Shown piece by piece: positions 26,264 through 34,505 of a stretch of DNA of 64,000 bases. The position numbers were made by a program, and so were the translations under genes. A model generated the notes under the pieces. The model was not told the DNA's origin and ran no database searches. It worked only from the letters and a program-made list of their open reading frames with translations. Source of the stretch: Natrialba sp. SSL1 (lineage in GTDB: Archaea > Halobacteriota > Halobacteria > Halobacteriales > Natrialbaceae). The stretch covers positions 1 through 64,000 of the forward strand of contig NZ_MASN01000048.1 of NCBI RefSeq assembly GCF_001861355.1. Reading direction: 5' to 3'. How positions within the stretch are numbered: position 1 is the first letter of the stretch; every line of letters begins with the position of its first letter.

Positions 26264-26440
26264 ATGGCTGACCCGATAGCAACGATGCTCGCCATCCTCA
26301 CAACGATACTGCTGATGGTCGGGTGGCAAGTGATAACCGGATCACTACCCGGAGAAGTCGGGTTTGCGGTCAATTTCATGGCGCTGGTCGCATCAGTCAT
26401 AGTCGGGTTAGTGGTGTACCTCACCTTCGCCCGAAACTGA
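26264..26440 (+). CDS. Small two-TM protein
   Basis: 58 residues from the ATG at 26264. Two hydrophobic helices (TMLAILTTILLMVGWQVI and AVNFMALVASVIVGLVVYLTF) joined by a short polar loop. It is divergent from the winged-helix membrane protein and upstream of the DUF2441-like gene. No motif; function unknown. Confidence 0.55.
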   Translation: MADPIATMLAILTTILLMVGWQVITGSLPGEVGFAVNFMALVASVIVGLVVYLTFARN

Positions 26441-26513
26441 CTGAGTAACTGACGCCCAGACTATTCCCAATCCATCCACAATGTAATTGAAGTAGAGATT
26501 CCAACCAGAGAGT

Positions 26514-27125
26514 ATGCCTACCGGATACCATGTTGACCGGAGCAATACTCTCGAGCCTGGCGACACACTGGTTTTAGAGAACGAACCTCAGATCAACCCT
26601 GAAAAAATCGTGCTACCCCAGCCCAGTGAAGAGAACGCGATTCAGAGCTACTATCCTGAGGGGCTCTCACGCCATGGGGCCCGATATGTCTACATGCAAT
26701 TAGCGAGAAACAATAACATCAAATTCGAGGACAATACCACACCGATGCTGGGGATATACCAGATCGAAGATCTGGAGACAGAGGAGCAGGAAGTGGCCAA
26801 TAAAAAGCCGACGAACGCCATCTACGAGTGGGTATTCGAATTTGTTCGCCGGTCTGAGTTCCCCGATCATCCCTCTCGGTTTCAATCCTTCTTTGGCGTC
26901 GAAACGGAACAGGAAGCAACTGCGTTCCAATCCGATTTCGATCCTGACGCACAGATCGTGGAGGTCGAATACAGTGTAGGAGTGAAAGCAGACATGGATC
27001 TGCTCTCGTGCCAATCGTTCGCTGACGGCCTACATCAGGCGACAACGTACTGGAACGGTGAGCCAGGTAGTGACGATCCTACCTGGGAGATCTTGATGCA
27101 GCCCCCAGTAGAGGTTATCGGCTAA
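26514..27125 (+). CDS. DUF2441-like protein
   Basis: 203 residues. The start GYHVDRSNTLEPGDTLVLE, the middle YPEGLSRHGARYVY and the block FEFVRRSEFPDHPSRFQSFFGVET follow the pattern I recall for DUF2441-like proteins, found in bacteria and some archaea next to defence or toxin genes. H, R and the SRFQS segment could form a small nucleotide-binding site, but no reaction is established. No membrane helix. Stand-alone gene with an AT-rich upstream region. Confidence 0.55.
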   Translation: MPTGYHVDRSNTLEPGDTLVLENEPQINPEKIVLPQPSEENAIQSYYPEGLSRHGARYVYMQLARNNNIKFEDNTTPMLGIYQIEDLETEEQEVANKKPTNAIYEWVFEFVRRSEFPDHPSRFQSFFGVETEQEATAFQSDFDPDAQIVEVEYSVGVKADMDLLSCQSFADGLHQATTYWNGEPGSDDPTWEILMQPPVEVIG

Positions 27126-27342
27126 TTGTCGACGATGGTCTGTGTAAGGTACACGCATAACTGCACGCCTTTTCTACACCATCCCTTTGTCCGATCATAT
27201 ACTAAATAAGGCATACAGGTCGTTTTACGGATTTTTGGAGCGGAAACGAGGGGTGTCCTCTCTAATCTGGTTCCGTTCCATCCTGTGAATTATTATCCGC
27301 GCAGGTTGTGACCAGATGCATTTGACCGAGCACTATAGCGGG

Positions 27343-27600
27343 GGTTTCAGATCGGTGAGGTCCAAGTGCATCGTATTATCATCGAATTCGTCGAAAACGA
27401 CAGAAACAGCCGCTTCAACGGGAGTAGTTCGAGACACTGTTCCAGCGGATCAAAAACAGCGACGGACGACTCAATCTTGATTGGTTTCCGCCTAACGGGG
27501 ATCCATACCCTGCGGTGCTCAGCCTCCACCTCCGCTTCGTGATCAACGAAAAAAGCCGGCGTGATTATCGAAACTGACGAGTCAACCGCTCAGATTCCAA
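27343..27600 (+). pseudogene. Decayed copy of the N-terminal domain of the 16260 gene
   Basis: The DNA aligns base for base with about 16351-16610: ggtttcagatcggtgag, attatcatcgaattcgtcg, agttcgagacactgttccag and ggggatccataccctgcgg are shared with few changes. Small indels shift the frame (for example near 27400 and 27550), and the gene ends abruptly after the first domain; the coiled-coil half is absent. No start codon or intact frame remains. It marks an old duplication or recombination in this part of the replicon. Confidence 0.8.
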
Positions 27601-27640
27601 CGTCTGCTCGATCGTTCTGTCGCTTCGGGATTGCCATATG

Positions 27641-28243
27641 TCAGATTAAGTGATAGCGGTAGGCCTTGTGCCGGAACACAACCTTCCCATAGTCGTCGCG
27701 CTTCCTCACCTCGTCAGCGTCGACAATCGCGTCAATGGAGTCGTTGAGACGCTCGCGCTGTGTGTCTCGGCTGCCGCTACGGAGGTAGTGTTCAACATTC
27801 TTGGGGTCGATGTCCGCTTCGTTGGCGATCACCTCACGCACCGTTATCCCGCGGCCATCAGCGGTCAGCGGCAGTTCTTCCTCGTCAACTGGGTCGTCGT
27901 CGTGGACGTGATTGAGAAGTGCCTCCCGATCGACACGCACGGTCTCCTCGACTTCGTCAAAGATTACCTCGTCGCGACGCTCGCTGATCGGAACGTATCG
28001 TGATCCCGGTGGGAAGTAGCCAACGATTACTGGAATGTCGCGGAGGTTGTCAAGGCATGTCCGGAGTTTGTACTCCAACCCGTCACCTCGTTCCTCAAGA
28101 AGTTCCTCGATCTCGTCTTCCTTCAGCGCCTCTTCTTCGGAAAGGATGCCCTCGTCGTAGAGTGCTTGCGCAACGGTTACTTGGTCGTCAACACTGGGCT
28201 GGTGGCCGTTTTCTTCGGGAATTATGCTAAACTCGTGACTCAT
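27641..28243 (-). CDS. Hypothetical protein, second gene of a leftward pair
   Basis: 200 residues from the ATG at 28243, which lies inside the end of the upstream gene (17-bp overlap). The acidic N-terminus includes LSEEEALKEDEIEELLEERGDGLEYKLRTCLDNL; VGYFPPGSRYVPISERRDEVIFDE follows. The C-terminal half has TVREVIANEADIDPKNVEHYLRSG, which looks like a helix-turn-helix, and ends VRKRDDYGKVVFRHKAYRYHLI. Probably DNA-binding or a partner of the overlapping gene. Not recognised as a named family. Confidence 0.7.
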   Translation of the reverse strand: MSHEFSIIPEENGHQPSVDDQVTVAQALYDEGILSEEEALKEDEIEELLEERGDGLEYKLRTCLDNLRDIPVIVGYFPPGSRYVPISERRDEVIFDEVEETVRVDREALLNHVHDDDPVDEEELPLTADGRGITVREVIANEADIDPKNVEHYLRSGSRDTQRERLNDSIDAIVDADEVRKRDDYGKVVFRHKAYRYHLI

Positions 28244-28538
28244 GAAGGGGTGGGGACTGTACGAAAGCCTCGAGCCCGGAGGGGATATCGGCACCCTGCT
28301 TGTCGAGGTAAAGGAGCACCTCGTCAATGCTCGACAAGCAGACCTGTGGGCCGTCCTGCACTGGTTTGAGTGGAACGTCTGGGTCGGCGGTCATCCGTTT
28401 AATCTCTCGCTCGACCCGCTCCCTCTCACCTGCTGGAAACCAGTCAGTAACGGCGTTAGGAGAAACGGGGTTGTCCGCAAAGCGGCGTTGGTAGAGAAGC
28501 TTTTGGATGACCTTGTTGTCTGTTTTCCGGATGGTCAC
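28227..28538 (-). CDS. Hypothetical protein, first gene of a leftward pair
   Basis: 103 residues (MTIRKTDNKVIQKLLYQRRFADNPVSPNAVTDWFPAGERERVEREIKRM...). The first 50 residues look like a helix-turn-helix (KVIQKLLYQRRF...VTDWFPAGERERVEREIKRMTAD). The C-terminal part is a short acidic domain. The downstream gene starts within it, indicating coupled expression. A TATA-like sequence lies just upstream, shared with the divergent winged-helix gene at 28644. Function unknown; a regulator or antitoxin-like role is possible. Confidence 0.65.
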   Translation of the reverse strand: MTIRKTDNKVIQKLLYQRRFADNPVSPNAVTDWFPAGERERVEREIKRMTADPDVPLKPVQDGPQVCLSSIDEVLLYLDKQGADIPSGLEAFVQSPPLHESRV

Positions 28539-28555
28539 GTGCGAGTATAGAACGC

Positions 28556-28620
28556 CCCCTCATATAAAGTTTGTTGTGAAATCAAACACCTATGTACCCC
28601 TACCCAACTGATTTATAGGG
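28556..28620. promoter_or_regulatory. Divergent promoter with two TATA boxes
   Basis: The 105-bp gap between divergent genes has catataaag (about 28561-28569), which in reverse complement serves the leftward pair, and gatttatagg (about 28611-28620), which serves the rightward winged-helix gene. Each lies at a spacing that gives a short or absent leader. Confidence 0.55.
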
Positions 28621-28643
28621 TGGCGTTACAACATCGTAGTGTG

Positions 28644-28991
28644 ATGTCGACCAAGATCAAGCGCGATGGACAGGAGAACGACGAAACGTACCCAGAAAAT
28701 GCACCCCTCGTCCACGTGTTCGGCGCATCTGGCAAGGTAAAAATCATCTCGGCACTCCTAAGTGAGCGTGATCGTGACCTGAACGTGAGCGATATCGCTG
28801 ATATTGGCGACGTCGCACGGAGTACCGTCTACGAGAATATTGGTGAGCTGTGCGAGATGGGGGTCGTCATCAAGACGCGTGAGATCGGGGGCGGCCCAAT
28901 GTACCAAATCAACACCGACAACGAGATTGTTGACCACATTAGTGAAGTTCGAGATTTGGGGCTTGAGCGGTTGCTTGAACTCGACAAATGA
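28644..28991 (+). CDS. Winged-helix transcription regulator
   Basis: 115 residues from the ATG at 28644. The core VFGASGKVKIISALLSERDRDLNVSDIADIGDVARSTVYENIGELCEMGVVIKTREIGGGPMYQI is a clear haloarchaeal winged helix; the tail NEIVDHISEVRDLGLERLLEL is helical and probably dimerises. It lies divergent to the 28227-28538 gene with a shared promoter region, so it likely regulates that pair and itself. It stands alone in its direction. Confidence 0.8.
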   Translation: MSTKIKRDGQENDETYPENAPLVHVFGASGKVKIISALLSERDRDLNVSDIADIGDVARSTVYENIGELCEMGVVIKTREIGGGPMYQINTDNEIVDHISEVRDLGLERLLELDK

Positions 28992-29674
28992 GTACCGCGA
29001 CCGCATTACGAAACTGGAAGGCACTGCGGGACGTGCCGTCGAGAAGTCATCGCCCTATGTGAAGCAAGTGGGAAGTGGTTCATCGTTCACGTGTTGACGC
29101 CGTTCCTCTTCTACCTCAAGGAGATCACGATCGCTGCCAGCTGGGGAATGGATAACATTGTGAAAGAATTGATAACGAACGACCCAATAAGTTGCAAGAA
29201 GTCAGGGATTTCTAAGGTACTCTGACTTCATCATCCCGTTTTCATAGTAGTACCAATAAAGGTAGATCTCATGCATATCAGCGACGTTGCCACTCGCGCA
29301 CTTGTAGGTCCTGCCCCGAACTTCACTTTCTCTTTTACGACCATTCTTTTCTCACTGTCAGCGTCCTTAACCGACTCCGTGGTGTCCGGTTCCTCGTCGG
29401 GCTTGGCCGGCTGATTAGGGCGTCAACATATTCTCGGGCATCGTCGTACAACGTCGCTCAGGCATCGAACCCGTTCGCGAACTACGTCCTGTTCGTGGCT
29501 GGTAATATCATCACAATAATGACGAAAGCGGTGACCGGAATCATCGGTCCGGGGTAGAGCGCTCTTCCGAACTGCTTGTGAAATGATAACGTGACGCCTC
29601 ATCTCGCAGTTCAACTCCTTCCGTACCGTAAATATCCTATCCCATCCGCCCAAATGTTTCCGTCAGACCAACGA
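28992..29674. other. Gene-poor stretch with possible coding remnants
   Basis: About 680 bp with no intact gene. One short frame just after the winged-helix gene (NEYRDRITKLEGTAGRAVEK) looks weakly protein-like and may be a remnant. I see no tRNA, repeat or transposon end. Confidence 0.45.
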
Positions 29675-29908
29675 ATGACGCAGCGATTCACCACAGGAGA
29701 CCGCATCCGCGTTGACATTCCTGATGAGAGCGATCCCGATCACGAGCAGTATCACGGTCGCCATGGAACGGTCTCCAGGATCATCGAGGACGACGCCGCA
29801 GCCGAGACCGGAGACGAGCGAGACGGTATCATCTACCGCATCGAGTTCGAGAACGGTATTACGGCTGATTTCCGTTGGCGAGCTCTTCGCCCGCCCTTGG
29901 AAGAATAG
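29675..29908 (+). CDS. Small conserved haloarchaeal protein, upstream of RM operon
   Basis: 77 residues from the ATG at 29675 (MTQRFTTGDRIRVDIPDESDPDHEQYHGRHG...), or 84 from 29654. A beta-rich body with TGDRIRVDIPDE, RHGTVSRIIEDDAA and GIIYRIEFENGITADFRWRALRPP resembles a small SH3-like or KOW-like barrel, fitting nucleic-acid or protein binding. I recall this family beside haloarchaeal restriction and helicase genes but cannot name it. It lies 128 bp before the possible AbrB-like gene. Confidence 0.7.
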   Translation: MTQRFTTGDRIRVDIPDESDPDHEQYHGRHGTVSRIIEDDAAAETGDERDGIIYRIEFENGITADFRWRALRPPLEE

Positions 29909-29984
29909 CTGGACCGTCTCGACCCCCATCTGCCTGTCTCGACGGCCCATCCCACTGATTCCACGTGTCCAAGTACTCGCGTAG

Positions 29985-30004
29985 ATAGTCTAAGAAAAGA
30001 CTAT
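29985..30004. promoter_or_regulatory. Palindrome overlapping TATA box of the RM operon
   Basis: ATAGTCT-AAGAAA-AGACTAT is a perfect 7-bp dyad. Its right arm runs into actatatgg (30000-30008), a TATA box about 30 bp before the start at 30037. An operator that masks the promoter is a natural reading. Confidence 0.55.
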
Positions 30005-30036
30005 ATGGAAAGGCTCTAACAGTCATAGCATCTGAA

Positions 30037-30228
30037 ATGACCCGGAAGACAATCGCTCGGAATGCAGGTGACTCCGGGCGAGTGAATATCTCTGGCTCCG
30101 AACTCGAGAAGCTTGAAGCCGAGATCGGCGACGACGTCGACGTCGACATTGCCGACGCGAAAGACATCGCTCACGCTATCATCGACAGTAAGGACACAGA
30201 TCAGTTCCTCATCGTCACTCCACTGTAA
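30037..30228 (+). CDS. Small protein, possibly AbrB-like regulator
   Basis: 63 residues: MTRKTIARNAGDSGRVNISGSELEKLEAEIGDDVDVDIADAKDIAHAIIDSKDTDQFLIVTPL. The GRVNIS...L...GD.V.V pattern is like the swapped-hairpin SpoVT-AbrB fold used by small DNA-binding regulators and antitoxins. It ends 2 bp before the start of the restriction-methylase, so the two are co-transcribed. It may bind the palindrome in its own promoter and so control the whole operon; this is inferred. Confidence 0.65.
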   Translation: MTRKTIARNAGDSGRVNISGSELEKLEAEIGDDVDVDIADAKDIAHAIIDSKDTDQFLIVTPL

Positions 30229-30230
30229 TC

Positions 30231-33200
30231 ATGCAGACAGCACTTTCCTACCGAACGAATCGCGACCTGTTCTCGAACCACTACCTCAACGAACATCTCC
30301 CCGAAACAGAAGCATGGGACGAACTCAGCAAGGAGGAGCTCCGCGAGGCGAAAGACGACATCATGGGGTTATGGGAGCGCGAGAAAGAGACAGCTCCCAA
30401 GCGAAACGAATCCCAGCTCGAGGAGAAGTTCATCCGCCCGATGTTCCGGAAGCTTGGGATTCCCTTCGAAGTTGAGGAGAGCACCAGCCGGACGCAGCGC
30501 CGTCCTGACTACGGTTTCTTCGAGTCTGACGACGCCGCACGTGGTGCGTTCGAGCGCCGCGAGGAAGGTGGCGATTTCTACAAGGACGCGGTCGCCGTCG
30601 CGGACGCCAAGCGCTGGGGCCGTCCACTCGATACCCGTGGCAGTGGCGAACACGAACGGGACTTCGAGAACCCGAGCTACCAGATTCACGTCTATCTCCA
30701 GGAGACGCCGGCGCGGTGGGCCGTCCTCACCGACGGGAAGAAGTGGCGGCTCTACTACGGTCCAACGAGCCACCGGCTCGACTCCTACTACGAGATCGAC
30801 CTGCCGACCGTCCTCGAAAAGGGCAATCTTGAGGACTTCAAATACTTCTACCTCTTCTTCAGACACGGCGCATTCCTCGAGGATTCCAGCGGCGAGTGTT
30901 TCCTCGACGACGTCTACGACGAGTCCAACGTCTTCGCCCAGGAGTTGGGAGAGGACCTCCAGGATAACATCTACGAGGCAATCAAGGTCCTCTCCGAGGG
31001 GTTCATGCAGTACCCGGACAACGACCTCTCCGAAGACGATCTCGACCTCATTCACGACAGTTCGCTCATCTACCTCTACCGGCTCATATTCGTGCTCTAC
31101 GCCGAGAGTGAGGGTCGTGACCTGCTCGATACGAACAACGAGATCTACGAGGAATCCTACAGTCTGAATACGCTCAAGCAGAATATTGCGGAAGAACTGG
31201 ATAGCCCGAGTCCGAAGTATCGCGACTGGCAGGACAACCTCTGGGACCGACTGGACGAGCTGTTCAAACTCATCGACCAGGGGAGCAAATCGCGGGGTAT
31301 CCCCGAGGAGGACCTCTATATCCCAGCGTACAACGGCGGGCTATTCAGAACTGACCCAGACGAGGACGACAGCGTCGAAGCCTGGTTCCTCGCGAATCAT
31401 CAGGTGGGCGATGCCTACCTCGCTGAGGTTATCGAACTGCTCACCCGGCGTGAGAACGGTAACGACGGTGGGAAGATCTTCGTCGACTACTCATCGCTGG
31501 ATGTCCGCCACCTCGGAAGCATCTACGAGGGGCTTCTCGAATATCAGCTCGACGTCGCCGACGAACCGCTCGCGCTGGAGGACGGTGAGTACGTCCCTGC
31601 CAGCGAGAGTGATGAGGTGATCGTCGAGGAGGGAGAAGTCCATCTTTCGACCGGCTCAGGCGAACGGAAGGCGACGGGGTCGTACTACACCCCGGAGTAT
31701 GTCGTCGAGTACATCGTAGAGGAAACGCTTGGCCCACTTGTCGAAGATTGCCGAAAAAATGCCCTTGAGAAGAGAGGGTCGTACGGAGGTCTTGCACAAG
31801 CGTTCGCTGACGAAGTGTTCGATCTCAAGATTCTTGATCCGGCAATGGGGAGTGGTCACTTCCTGACGAGTGCGATCGACTATCTCGCCCGTGAGATAAT
31901 CGACGCTCAAGAGAAGCAGGCCGCACAGGAGGGTATCGAGACCGTCGACGAGGAACACGACATCAACTGGGCTCGCCGTCAGGTCGCCCAGCAGTGCATC
32001 TATGGCGTGGACCTGAATCCCCTTGCGGTCGAACTCGCGAAAGTCTCGCTCTGGCTTCGGACGCTCGCGGCTGAACAGCCGCTGGCGTTCTTGGACCACC
32101 ACCTGAAGACAGGGAATTCACTGGCTGGGAGTGATATTGAGGAGATTGAGGAATTAGAATCGGAAGGTGGGGGCGACGGTCAAAATGCATCGCTGGCCGA
32201 TTTCGGTGTTGCCCGGAAAGGTACAATTGAGCAACTGATGAGAATATACGAGGACTTTATCGCAATTGAGAATCAGGATCTTGAAGATGTCAAGGAGATA
32301 GAATCGAAATATGACGAGTTCGAACGGAACAAACTACGGCAGCGTCTCGGGGCCATGGGAAATGTTCGAACTGCGCGTGACTTTGGCCTAGACAATCTTC
32401 CTGATGATGTATTTGAGGATATGGCTGCTGCATTGGAAGATGATGAAAAATGGGCGGAAATTGCAGAAACCGACTGGTTCAAAACAGCCCAAAAATGGGC
32501 ACATGACTCCCAGTATTTCCACTGGAAATTAGAATTCCCTGAGGTATTCTATACTACCGGAGGCGATCAGAAAAGTCAGGATGGCTTTGACGCAATAATA
32601 GGGAATCCCCCATATATCATATTTAAGATGCTTTCTGATGACATTCGGAATTACTATAGAAATAGATTTGATACTTTCAAAATGAAGGGTGACGTTTACG
32701 TTTTATTCATGGAACTTGCATCAGATCTTCTGCGTGATAACGGCTTTACTGGGTATATCATTCAAAATAAGTTCACAAAGGCAAAGTATGGTTCCCATCT
32801 CAGAGATGAATTATCCTCTCAAGAAACTATAAGAGAGATTATTGATTTCCACGATTCTCCAGTGTTTGAAATCACTGCATATCCAATGATTGTCCTTCGT
32901 CAAAAAGCAGATCCACCAGCTGATTACAAATTCACGTGGAGAGATATTCGAGAATCTGAGCAAAAGTTTATCGAGCGTTCTCTCAAGTCTGACGAAACTG
33001 GCTGGGAAATCACCCAATCCGATCTTGGAACGGATGTCTGGCACCCATTCGTTTCTGATGATGTTGTAACTGCAGACACTGTTCCTGTTAAGGAATTTGC
33101 TGACCAAATTGGTCAGGGTGCGATTCCTGGAAATACAGAAGTGTATATTGTTGATGAAGAAACTGTAGAGGACTATGATCTTGAACAGGAATACGTAAAG

Positions 33201-34499
33201 CGAGTTCTCAGAGGTGGGGACGTGAAACAATTCGCTATGGAATCCCCTGAGAATCTCTCACAGCTTATCTACCCATATGATGTCATAGATGGCGAGCCGG
33301 AACTGGCGGATCCTGAGCAGATTCCGAATATTATCTCCTATCTTGAGAATTTCAAATCAGATCTGGTTGAGAGAAAAAACTACGGTGAAAGATTAGTTGA
33401 TCAGGGGTATGAATGGTATGAACTGCGATATGAAGCCCCGGGAATGCTTAATGAAAAGATCACATTCCCAGATATCTCCCCAGAAAATAGATTTTCTTTC
33501 GATCAAAATGGGGAATTTGCGTGTTTAGACACAGTCTATTATGCTGTAAGAGGTGATTCTCTTCCGTCATATGATAGTCGCTACCTTACGGCGGTACTCA
33601 ACAGTAATCTATTGGATTATCTCTTTGATCGGATGTCGCCGAAAGTTCGAGGAGGATATCGGCGATATAAGACTCAGTACGTTGAGAGCCTCCCAATACC
33701 CGCGATTGACTTTACCGACCGGCATCAAGATACTACAGATTCTGCTAACCAAATCGAGACTATCTGTAAAGAAGTCTCTGAAGGAGAGCGAGCAGTAGAA
33801 GATGCGCTAAAACAGATCTTCTCGGATAGAGAGAACAAATTCGTCCTCCATGATACTCTATGTTATCTTGCAGACTTAATCTCCAACCTTAAGAAAGAGA
33901 GGCGGAGCTATAATCTCAATCTTCTTGACTATCTGGGGTCCTATGATGACGGAGAGAAGCTTCGGGAATCCCCTGGATATCAACCGGCTAGCGGGGTTTC
34001 CGAAACGATTCTTTCGGAAACAACTGAAACTAGAGATAATCTCAGAATTGGAGATGTCAAAATATCACGGGTAGACCTCAAAGTGACAATAGAGGCTTCT
34101 GCACGATACAAGCCTGAGGACCCAGAAGATTATGAGACGGATCGCTGGGGCTACACTGAGACTGACCACTATCCGGTTATGGAATTTGTTGGAATTAACG
34201 AATTACAGTCTGATTTGTTGGTTGAGTTTGTTGATTATGCAACGAACGAGGCTGATGGGTTTGCTGGGTTCCGAGAGACAGCCACTAAAAGGAATTCCCT
34301 AGTTGATAGACTGGGTGAGATGATCATGCCATCTCTACAAGATGTTGAATCTGATCTTGAAATATATCTTGATCAAAAAGAAAGTGTAAGGGAATTAGAC
34401 GCGAGGTATGACCGCCTTCTCGAATTCCTAAACCGGATCGTCTATGAGCTATACGAGCTAAAAGAGGAGAAAATTGAGATGGTGGAAAGCACCCGATAG
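30231..34499 (+). CDS. Eco57I-type restriction-methyltransferase fusion
   Basis: 1422 residues. N-terminal PD-(D/E)XK nuclease: PD at 92-93 and DAK at 125-127 (VADAKRW). Adenine methyltransferase: DPAMGSGHF (SAM binding) near 536 and NPPY near 790. The C-terminus is target recognition plus helices. Such single-chain enzymes cut and methylate DNA, or act with a helicase as a phage barrier. GC shifts inside the gene: one row before the break (31921-31980) is 63%, one after (32641-32700) is 32%; the break is near 32110 (residue about 627). The recognition half therefore came from elsewhere. The SNF2 helicase gene follows after 6 bp. Confidence 0.9.
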   Translation: MQTALSYRTNRDLFSNHYLNEHLPETEAWDELSKEELREAKDDIMGLWEREKETAPKRNESQLEEKFIRPMFRKLGIPFEVEESTSRTQRRPDYGFFESDDAARGAFERREEGGDFYKDAVAVADAKRWGRPLDTRGSGEHERDFENPSYQIHVYLQETPARWAVLTDGKKWRLYYGPTSHRLDSYYEIDLPTVLEKGNLEDFKYFYLFFRHGAFLEDSSGECFLDDVYDESNVFAQELGEDLQDNIYEAIKVLSEGFMQYPDNDLSEDDLDLIHDSSLIYLYRLIFVLYAESEGRDLLDTNNEIYEESYSLNTLKQNIAEELDSPSPKYRDWQDNLWDRLDELFKLIDQGSKSRGIPEEDLYIPAYNGGLFRTDPDEDDSVEAWFLANHQVGDAYLAEVIELLTRRENGNDGGKIFVDYSSLDVRHLGSIYEGLLEYQLDVADEPLALEDGEYVPASESDEVIVEEGEVHLSTGSGERKATGSYYTPEYVVEYIVEETLGPLVEDCRKNALEKRGSYGGLAQAFADEVFDLKILDPAMGSGHFLTSAIDYLAREIIDAQEKQAAQEGIETVDEEHDINWARRQVAQQCIYGVDLNPLAVELAKVSLWLRTLAAEQPLAFLDHHLKTGNSLAGSDIEEIEELESEGGGDGQNASLADFGVARKGTIEQLMRIYEDFIAIENQDLEDVKEIESKYDEFERNKLRQRLGAMGNVRTARDFGLDNLPDDVFEDMAAALEDDEKWAEIAETDWFKTAQKWAHDSQYFHWKLEFPEVFYTTGGDQKSQDGFDAIIGNPPYIIFKMLSDDIRNYYRNRFDTFKMKGDVYVLFMELASDLLRDNGFTGYIIQNKFTKAKYGSHLRDELSSQETIREIIDFHDSPVFEITAYPMIVLRQKADPPADYKFTWRDIRESEQKFIERSLKSDETGWEITQSDLGTDVWHPFVSDDVVTADTVPVKEFADQIGQGAIPGNTEVYIVDEETVEDYDLEQEYVKRVLRGGDVKQFAMESPENLSQLIYPYDVIDGEPELADPEQIPNIISYLENFKSDLVERKNYGERLVDQGYEWYELRYEAPGMLNEKITFPDISPENRFSFDQNGEFACLDTVYYAVRGDSLPSYDSRYLTAVLNSNLLDYLFDRMSPKVRGGYRRYKTQYVESLPIPAIDFTDRHQDTTDSANQIETICKEVSEGERAVEDALKQIFSDRENKFVLHDTLCYLADLISNLKKERRSYNLNLLDYLGSYDDGEKLRESPGYQPASGVSETILSETTETRDNLRIGDVKISRVDLKVTIEASARYKPEDPEDYETDRWGYTETDHYPVMEFVGINELQSDLLVEFVDYATNEADGFAGFRETATKRNSLVDRLGEMIMPSLQDVESDLEIYLDQKESVRELDARYDRLLEFLNRIVYELYELKEEKIEMVESTR

Positions 34500-34505
34500 C
34501 AGTCA

